From: Phlebotomus papatasi
Taxonomy: Eukaryota; Arthropoda; Insecta; Diptera; Psychodidae
DNA length: 64,000 bases
Assembly: GCF_024763615.1 (NCBI RefSeq)
Contig: NC_077224.1
Coordinates: forward strand, 75,340,712-75,404,711
Direction: 5' to 3'
The notes beneath the pieces were generated by a model. It was not told the origin of the DNA. It saw only the letters and a program-made list of their open reading frames with translations, and ran no database searches. A program made the translations under genes and the position numbers. The stretch's first letter is position 1, and each line of letters starts with the position of its first letter. Below are positions 57,082-64,000 of the stretch, piece after piece.

Positions 57082-57466
57082 GGGGAATTCTGTAATTTTT
57101 GTCATACGTGTGTTCGAAACCTGATAAAGCCAATCGAGCTTTTTCCTCATATCACATGAGTTCAAAAATATTTAATTGATTTTTTAATAAAATCTCTTTC
57201 CTTAATGACGGTATGCAAATACAATACGCCTTGATTGATATATTTAATAAAATGCATAGTCATTTGAGTTGCCAGAAATCCATTGTCTTTGGATATAAGT
57301 AGTCCCATAAAGACTCAGTTTTCTTTATTTTATCTTATATGGCGCTGCAATCGCTTTTGAAATGGCAATGTCATGGCTACAGAATCACATTTTTGAAAAA
57401 TCTCTCCTAATATTCGAAAACAATTTGTCATAATAAAAACACTGCCTGAATTGTACAGCATTCTTC
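57082..57466. mobile_element. Dispersed single copy of the satellite-unit MITE (385 bp)
   Basis: Starts GGGGAATTCTGTAATTTTTG, ends near GTACAGCATTCTTC, flanked by TA (57080-57081, 57467-57468). Collinear with the 353-bp unit at 29379-31501 (CAATCGAGCTTTTT…, TTGCCAGAAATC, ATGGCTACAGAATC, TTTGTCATA), but diverged and carrying about 60 extra bases around 57285-57350. Confidence 0.8.
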
Positions 57467-57626
57467 TACTGATCTTAATTGAAAATCACGACAGTTACGA
57501 TAAATACATATCATCAGTATAAACAATTATCAATTTATTACGTTATTCTATCGAATTTAAGAATATGTGTCATGACATAACCTATTGGCACTCTTTCAGT
57601 ACGAAATAGGATGCAAATGAATTGTA

Positions 57627-57755
57627 CAATGGTAAAAATAAAGGGATCAAATTGATACTTTTGGAAAGGATGGATCAAATTTACATGTTCTATTATGAAA
57701 AATCTTTTGCAAAAGGATCAAATTTGGATCAATTTTATCCTTTTATTTTCACAGT
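57627..57755. mobile_element. 129-bp TA-flanked MITE
   Basis: Ends CAATGGTAAAAATAAAGGGA and the near-inverse TCCTTTTATTTTCACAGTG, TA on both sides (57625-57626, 57756-57757). Internal GGATCAAATT/AATTTGGATC motifs repeat. Non-coding. Confidence 0.75.
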
Positions 57756-57959
57756 GTATTAAATACATTAAATAATTTTCAATAGTTTGACGAAACTGTC
57801 AATAAGTGTTTCTTGCTGAACACGTGTTTCTTCGACACATGTTCTTTGACATCCGCCCGGGCTTTTCGAAATTCGAACGGGAAATACTTCAGGCATTACG
57901 CAGACGAAACTAAAATTAAATTCAGATCGGTTTAAAGGAGTGAGAATCTACGACATCTA

Positions 57960-58202
57960 CACTGAGAAAAAAAAGGTGCGATTAACTTTTTTTCCTCATA
58001 ACTTTAACACTTTTTAGGTGTAAAAATATTTTTTAATGTTAATTTTACACCTTTTTAAGGGTAAAATTAACATGAAAAATGGTAACTTTAACCCCCAATA
58101 CACCTAAAAAGGGTAATATTTACACCGATTTCGGATCAATATTGCAGGGTAAAATTAACATTTCCGGAATGTTATTTTAACTTTTTCGGATTTCTCTCAG
58201 TG
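57960..58202 (+). mobile_element. CACTGAGA MITE, copy D (243 bp)
   Basis: TA on both sides (57958-57959, 58203-58204). Starts CACTGAGAAAAAAAAGGTGC, ends GGATTTCTCTCAGTG. About 10 bp shorter than copies A and B owing to a deletion after TAGGTGTAAAAATAT. Confidence 0.85.
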
Positions 58203-58507
58203 TATGTACACGAATTACTTTATTAAATAATACTGACTTAGGAATTTTATTTGTAAATTTTGTCGAATCAACATTTTCGTTTTCTGCTCTCTGGCTAGAT
58301 ACAAACTATTGTGTTTTTTAAGAATATTTGAAAAAAGATTTATCAATTACGAGTACTTTACCGATTAAGTCCAATGTAGCCTGGTCGAAAATTTGAAGAT
58401 CTTTCAGAAAAATCCAAATTTAAGCGAATCGGTTGAAAAATAGACCGTCCCAAAGCGGTTGAACTTTGACTTTAGAAAATTCTATATCAAAATGTTTTTC
58501 GAACCTA

Positions 58508-59329
58508 CAGTGGTGGCCAAAACGATAGGATCACTTTGTAAAACTGTAAAACTTATATTTGTTTAAAATTTTGTATCTTTTCCCAACTTGTTGCTGTGAG
58601 ATCAAAATAACCGAGGACTTGGAAATCGGGCATAGTAGCACAACTGGTGGTGGTGGCCCAACAAGATTTCTCTTGTTAAGGGTGTGTTGATGTCGTTGAT
58701 GTACTCGTAGCTCAGGATCAACTGTCTGTCGGCTCAGAGCATTATATCATCGGAAGGCATGATCGCTCTCTGCTTAAAGATGCACACCCTTCACCTCCCA
58801 CTCAGAGGGCTAACCCTAGGGACAAGGCACATTGTGTAGCCAATCAGTCTCTGGGAATTCATAATAACGGCAGGGACTTTAGCCGCGGAACCGATTCGTC
58901 TTACATTGCTATAAATTTGTTGTAGAAATCTTCAAGTTATTAAGATCGTAGAATAAAAGTTGTTTTGTCCGCTAGAGGTCTCTATATTGTGCAGAATACA
59001 TAAATACTGAAATTCAAATCGGACAATGAAATAGGAAAATTGCCTTTTATTGTTTCTAAATATAGCTTTAGTTCCAGAATTCGATTTATAGGTCACATTC
59101 ATTTATTTAAATGAAAGTGGTCCTATTACGTTATTAAAACAGAATTTCACTATTGACATATTCTGTGAAAAATAGAGACATCTTGCGGCCCAAACGATAT
59201 GTATTCGACGTAAGGTAATTATTTGAACATTTCTACATCAACATTATTTGAACAAATTGGAATAAAAAAAATAGAAAGAAAAAAATAATGGTTTTTGCAG
59301 GGGTGGTCCTATTATTTTGGCCACCACTG
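58508..59329. mobile_element. CAGTGGTGGCCAAAA element with GC-rich core (822 bp)
   Basis: Ends CAGTGGTGGCCAAAACGATA and the near-inverse TATTTTGGCCACCACTG, flanked by TA (58506-58507, 59330-59331). Sub-terminal GGTCCTATTA recurs near 59110. The core (about 58640-58900) is GC-rich with a dyad AAGGGTGTG / CACACCCTT and is not similar to the arms. CAGT ends and TA target fit Tc1/mariner. No transposase. Confidence 0.8.
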
Positions 59330-62300
59330 TAGATGTCTTAAGAGGAAATATTTACTTTGCCAACCTATAAAACATATTTGATAAATGAAAAAAAAATTGG
59401 AGTCGTTTTTGGAATATCAATCAATAAACATGATTTTGAAGGGGAAGGAGGGGTGTGGGGGAAAAGGAAAAAAGACTGTGTTAAATAATATTGACTTGGG
59501 TTAGAGAAGAGCAGGGTCGTCGAAGACCGGAAGTCGATATCTCTTAATGTTTGGCCTCTAGCCGTGTCACAAGTTGAAAAATTAGATTATAGACCTGCTC
59601 TCCCTTTGAGTTCTAGCAGTAAAATACTTTTGTTTTGGCAACTAATTTTCCCTTTCAGTGTTACGATATTAATTAATCGATCTGCGGGTGATATCACCTT
59701 CAAATTTTTCTTGTGTTATGTTCATCTCTCCACAACCACAACATCTGACCACAAAAAACAATTAAGATGTTTTCTCTGAGTTAATTAAAGAAGAGAATTC
59801 TCTTAATTCGTGTGGAGAAAGCATAAGCATAAAATTTTGGCGCAATAACATTTCATCAGCTTCGCATTTACGCACGTTTGGGTGCGCCACTGTCGCTCAA
59901 GGGAGTGTTCGGGAAATTTTCGCGCTTGATAGTTGAGTTACAAACCAAAGCCCTCAACTAACTTTCTCTGAAGAATTCTCAATGACTTGGATATTTTTTT
60001 AAGGCATTCTCTTAATTAATTGATGGAAATTATGACCTGTTCTCGTGACCACTGCATCTATTTTTACACGGCGCCGCGAGCTTTAGCGCCCAGTGATTAC
60101 AGAAGTGGATATAAGTTGCTTTTAGTGGAAATTTCACTGAAACATGACTCAGGAATATCAATAATTCAACAAGTTTATGCCATTAAGGACTCTCAGTATG
60201 TATGAAGAAATATCCTCAATTACTTTTTCCTTATTTCTATAAGGAGCCACTACAACTTAAGAAATACTTCTCAATTGCTCTATTTTCCGGACAATGGCTA
60301 TAGTTTTTAATCGATAGGTAATTGCTCTCTTCGTGATGCGGCTGGTGAGCAAGGTGGCAAGGGAGGAAACCTAACAGTTTTCCCACACGCTCCTCTGTCG
60401 GAATCACATAACTTTAATTAAATTCGTCATCCGACAGTTTTCATTATATTGTTGCACAATATTATATGCAAATGACATTTATCTCGAGAAAAACGCATGA
60501 AAAAAGAAAAATTTCATTGGAAATCCATACGAATTCAACTACGTAAATTGCTAGCGTATTATTTTTCAGCGAGAAGTCGCTTTGTGACTCACCTCTTTCC
60601 CTTGTTGGTTCCCTTCTGAAATTTGCAGGAAAAAAATCTCTGCAATGAATCTCTGTTGATGAATTTTGGCAGTTGGAAGACGTGTCTGCTGTTTTTGTTC
60701 CCTGTCTCTTCCATAGAATTCCCGGTTTTTGCTCACCGGGCATCACTTTTGTCTGGTTGTGACCCTGAAATTAAATTCTCGTTTGTGCTAACAGATTAAG
60801 CCATTCAGGTAAGGTCTGCAATTTTGAAAAATTTCGTGAGCTCTTTTCAACTTTGTTGGTTTAAATGTTGAACTATAGAGGAAAGCTTTCAGGTTTTGCA
60901 CTCAATCTGGCTTTAAACACTTCATATTTTTCCCATATTACTTTCATCAGGGGCCCATCAAGCCTAATAAAAAGTGAAGCTATTTTTCACTTTTCCTTGT
61001 AAAAATTTTGCAGCTATTGCACCACGTCTTAAACAAATTTGCTTGTAGTTCTTATATTATTTCGGCGAGCATTATGAAATATGTACTTTTACATAGCTTT
61101 TAGTGCACGATTTCGAAATATATAAGACTTATAAGTCAATTCTCTTCAGGAAAAAACTTGCCAATAGTCTTCAGTGCCTCTATGCAAAAACATATGGAAA
61201 AATGAAATGTTGAGAGGCCCCTGCCTTTAATAAATATCTAACCTTTCAGGAAATGTGTGATTTTATACTGGTTGATAAAATATATTGCTATCAGGTCAAA
61301 TTCAGTAATATCGTATGAGAAAAAATATAAAGCATTCGAAGACAGAGTGTGTGCGAAGCCTGAAATCCTCCCCCTATATCAGCCTTACAAGTATAAAAAC
61401 ACCAAACCTAGAATTCTCAATTTATTCAATTCTAAAAAATTAATATTTCTATTACTCTAAAAATTAAAAATCGAAAAATGTGAAATTGATTCAGTCATTT
61501 AAATTTTTGTGTTTTCTTTAAATTAAAGTAATTAGAATAAACTACTTTTAATTTCATATCATTAATTTTTATTTTAAGTTTTATCTGAAACTAATCCGAA
61601 ATTAATAATTATTTTCATTTATTATTTTTTTTAACTTCTCTTTAATTCGTTAAATCAAAAAATAAAGAGGTTTAATTAAAATTTTGTATCAATTTAGACA
61701 TTATTTTCTATACTAAATGTTTTTCAAAAATAATTGTTTATAGGCTCTAAAACTTTTTTTTATGAATATATTCAATATAATTTTAATCTCTGATTTTAAA
61801 TAATCCCACTCGATTTTCAGATAAAACTGATGAGCGTTAAATACTTAAATCGGCCATTTTAAAGCCTAATTCATATATTATTCGCTAAAGATCTCCAATT
61901 GTAAAAAGGATCAAATTTCCTGAAGCCTTTGAGGTAAAATGTAACAAACTTCACAATAACACAGCTGAAATCAACGTAAATCTTTAATTTTGGTATTAAA
62001 AAGTGAATTTAAAGCTTTAAAAATAAAATTTTTAAAGGAATTCGAAATTTCGATTTCATTTCTTGGAAAAGTTCGATTAAACTTTCAAATATGATTTCGT
62101 TATATACAAAATGTCAATAATATTTCATTCTAAATACGAAATCATTAATTTTTGGCATAAAATATTTAACTTTGATCCTTGATACCCTAGGCATACTTAC
62201 GACTTAAACCGAGGAATGGCTTAGTTGGAAACTGAAGGAAATGAAGTTAGTATAATCATTACTTTGATTACATTATAGTTGCGTTAAACTGTCTCCCGGT

Positions 62301-62407
62301 TTAAACCATAGATGTGTCCAGCGCTTGAATATTTTGGTCTGAGAACGGTAGTCTTGTTAATTTATAAAACTTTAACTCCCTATAGATCAGATCAAGCCGA
62401 TTAAGCG

Positions 62408-62670
62408 GGTCCCAGCCAGAATCCCGAAAGCCAATACCCCGAAAACTAAAGACTCGAATGCCAAAATCCCGAAAGTCAAATCCCGATTAGGTCAAAATCC
62501 CGAAAGACAAATCCCGAATACGTCAAAATCCCGAAATCTGAAAAGTGCTTATTCAACACAAAATCCTCCATATAATTTTATCTCTTTCAGGATTTTGAAC
62601 ATTCGGGATTTTGACCCTTTAGGGATTTTGGCGTTCGAGATTTTGGCTTTCGGGATTTTGGCTGTCTCTG
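62408..62670. mobile_element. Foldback of AATCCCGAAAG minisatellite repeats
   Basis: Left half holds about eight (A)AATCCCGAAAG-type repeats spaced 12-25 bp apart; the right half has the same repeats inverted (TTCGGGATTTTG). Outer ends CCCAGCCAGAATCCCGAAAG and CTTTCGGGATTTTGGCTGTC are near-inverse. Small non-coding foldback element. Confidence 0.75.
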
Positions 62671-62697
62671 GATTAAGCAAATCATAAACATGGATCA

Positions 62698-63531
62698 GGG
62701 TAAATAAGGCTAATTCAAAACCTGCTCCAAATGGAAATTTTTCGCTACTCCAAATGGAAACGTCAATGTTTTCATGATAAATACAGTACTAAATTATTAC
62801 ATTTACATATTTTCTATACCACAGTTTCATTATCTAGTTTATTTTGCTCGAAATAAAGCGAAAATCCATTCATGTTCACAAATTTTAATTTCTTAATTTC
62901 TCAGAAAAAGTAACAGTGTACCTTTTCACTATCGAATTTTTCATCGATCGACCATGTTTTCCAATGAAAAACACAATAAATTGACTGTTGTTTATTCGTT
63001 TTGTTAAACATTTATATCATATTTCTGGCAAATTTTAGTTAAATTAAGTGCTAATCTTTATTGTTAACGGTATATAAAGTTTTCAAATGAAATAATTACC
63101 TATTTCGTGAACAAAAAAGGGTTTTTCTGAAGTGTCTGCAAATGCTTCAATAGAAAACTCCGGAAATATGATTTTTTTTGGACAGATTTTCTTATTGTTT
63201 TAGATGGGAAAGGAGAAAAGACCAGGAACAAGTACAAATCCTGCACTCACGAGCAACTCAACAATCACTGTTTGTCTCCAATTAGAAAATTTCCTTGTCT
63301 CCATTTGGATTAAATTTGTTTCCAATAGAAGCATTTTGCACTTGTGTGTTTTTCTTGTATTTAAGAAGTTATCAAATTATATTTGAAGACTTTTCACTAA
63401 ACAGTAACATTCTAGAAGAGTGAAGGAGCAAATTTATGTAATTCTCTTCAGAAAAAAATTGAACTTAATGTTTTGAATCTTCTGTCAAAGTTAAAGCGTC
63501 TGGAAATGGTTTTTAATTAGGAGATTTACCC
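62698..63531 (-). mobile_element. GGGTAAAT element, copy 3, inverted (834 bp)
   Basis: Begins GGGTAAATAAGGCTAATTCA and ends GGAGATTTACCC; TA follows on the right. Its complement aligns with copy 2 at 37754 through GTCTCCAATTAGAAA, AACAATAAAGATTAGCACTTA and CCATTTGGAGTAGCGAAAAA. Non-coding. Confidence 0.85.
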
Positions 63532-64000
63532 TATTAGAATAAATTCGTTTAGAAAATTTTATTACAATTATAAGGCATGTTGTGATTAAGCCGTTAATGG
63601 ATTTTAGAACCTTGAACACTTTCAAATACGCAATATTTTGTTTCACTGGTTTTTCATTTCGACATTCCATATTTAATTTATATTGTAATTAAGTGTTTTT
63701 TAGTTCATATAATTTTTCAATTTCTTTAATTTTCATGAAAATTATTATTCCATCAAAGACCTGAAGCGATGTATATTCACGGAAGAATCCAGATTTGTCG
63801 GTTTTTGGCACATCAATCGCACTAAAATACATTCTCACGATATGAAATAAATATTATTTAGCTTTCAAAATTTTTTTTACCGGTGAAGAATGCGGAGGAG
63901 TGGCTCCAAGAATGGTGTAAATTTTTCTTCCAAATTAAGATCGATTTGTTAGCAATACCTCTTAAATTTTTGTTATAAAGATTTTCTGTGAGAATGTGTG

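Larger units (their letters stand above)
56809..64000. other. Intergenic region upstream of the GPCR
   Basis: No coding exon can be supported. Contains the elements listed at 57082, 57627, 57960, 58508, 62408 and 62698. The interval 59332-62400 has scattered short ORFs, including a 94-codon minus-strand frame at 60462-60746, none recognised, and 59860-59930 is moderately GC-rich. 63534-64000 shows nothing. Confidence 0.5.

Noticed and set aside
60462..60746. 94-aa minus-strand ORF as a gene
   Set aside because: No known domain and no convincing exon structure; a possible acceptor and GTGAGC donor around its start are not enough.

Overview
This window is AT-rich eukaryotic chromosomal DNA. 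It has GT-AG introns, AATAAA poly(A) signals, arthropod-type core-promoter motifs and many short inverted-repeat transposons. Gene content (a methuselah-like GPCR, a Schip1 orthologue, a tetraspanin) and repeat style point to an insect, most likely a dipteran and perhaps a nematoceran such as a sand fly. The order is inference, the species is not determined.

Layout. (1) About 1-5.4 kb: no recognisable gene, several MITEs, and a 1.25 kb inverted-repeat element with an unexplained GC-rich core. (2) About 5.46-21.8 kb, plus strand: a Schip1 gene (schwannomin-interacting protein 1) in six coding exons, 424 aa. A likely alternative first exon at 9715-9870 and two possible C-termini give isoforms. 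Its introns are full of MITEs and hold a 93-bp-arm hairpin. (3) 23.4-24.2 kb, minus strand: a complete two-exon tetraspanin, 243 aa. (4) 27.9-56.8 kb, minus strand: a complete methuselah-like class B GPCR, eight coding exons joining in phase to 703 aa, with a 25-nt microexon and an Inr+DPE promoter. One intron holds a six-copy 353-bp satellite apparently grown from a MITE; another holds a foldback element with minisatellite arms; the 19.2 kb first intron holds a full-length Ty3/gypsy retrotransposon (42351-52074) in sense orientation. (5) 56.8-64 kb: intergenic DNA with MITEs and a diverged single copy of the satellite unit.

The retrotransposon looks young: two 986-bp LTRs that read identical, CACG target duplication, tRNA-Lys-type primer site, polypurine tract, intact gag and pol, and an in-frame G_GGG_GGA slippery heptamer exactly where a -1 shift is required. 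It has no recognisable env but carries 2.4 kb of DNA without a long ORF between pol and the 3' LTR.

The three host genes are unrelated in function (Hippo/merlin-linked cytoskeletal scaffold, membrane organiser, surface receptor). Exon joins were deduced by eye from splice sites and reading phase, without transcript data. The most distinctive content is the repeat biology: MITE-to-satellite conversion, foldbacks with minisatellite arms, nested insertions and GC-rich cargo inside non-autonomous elements.
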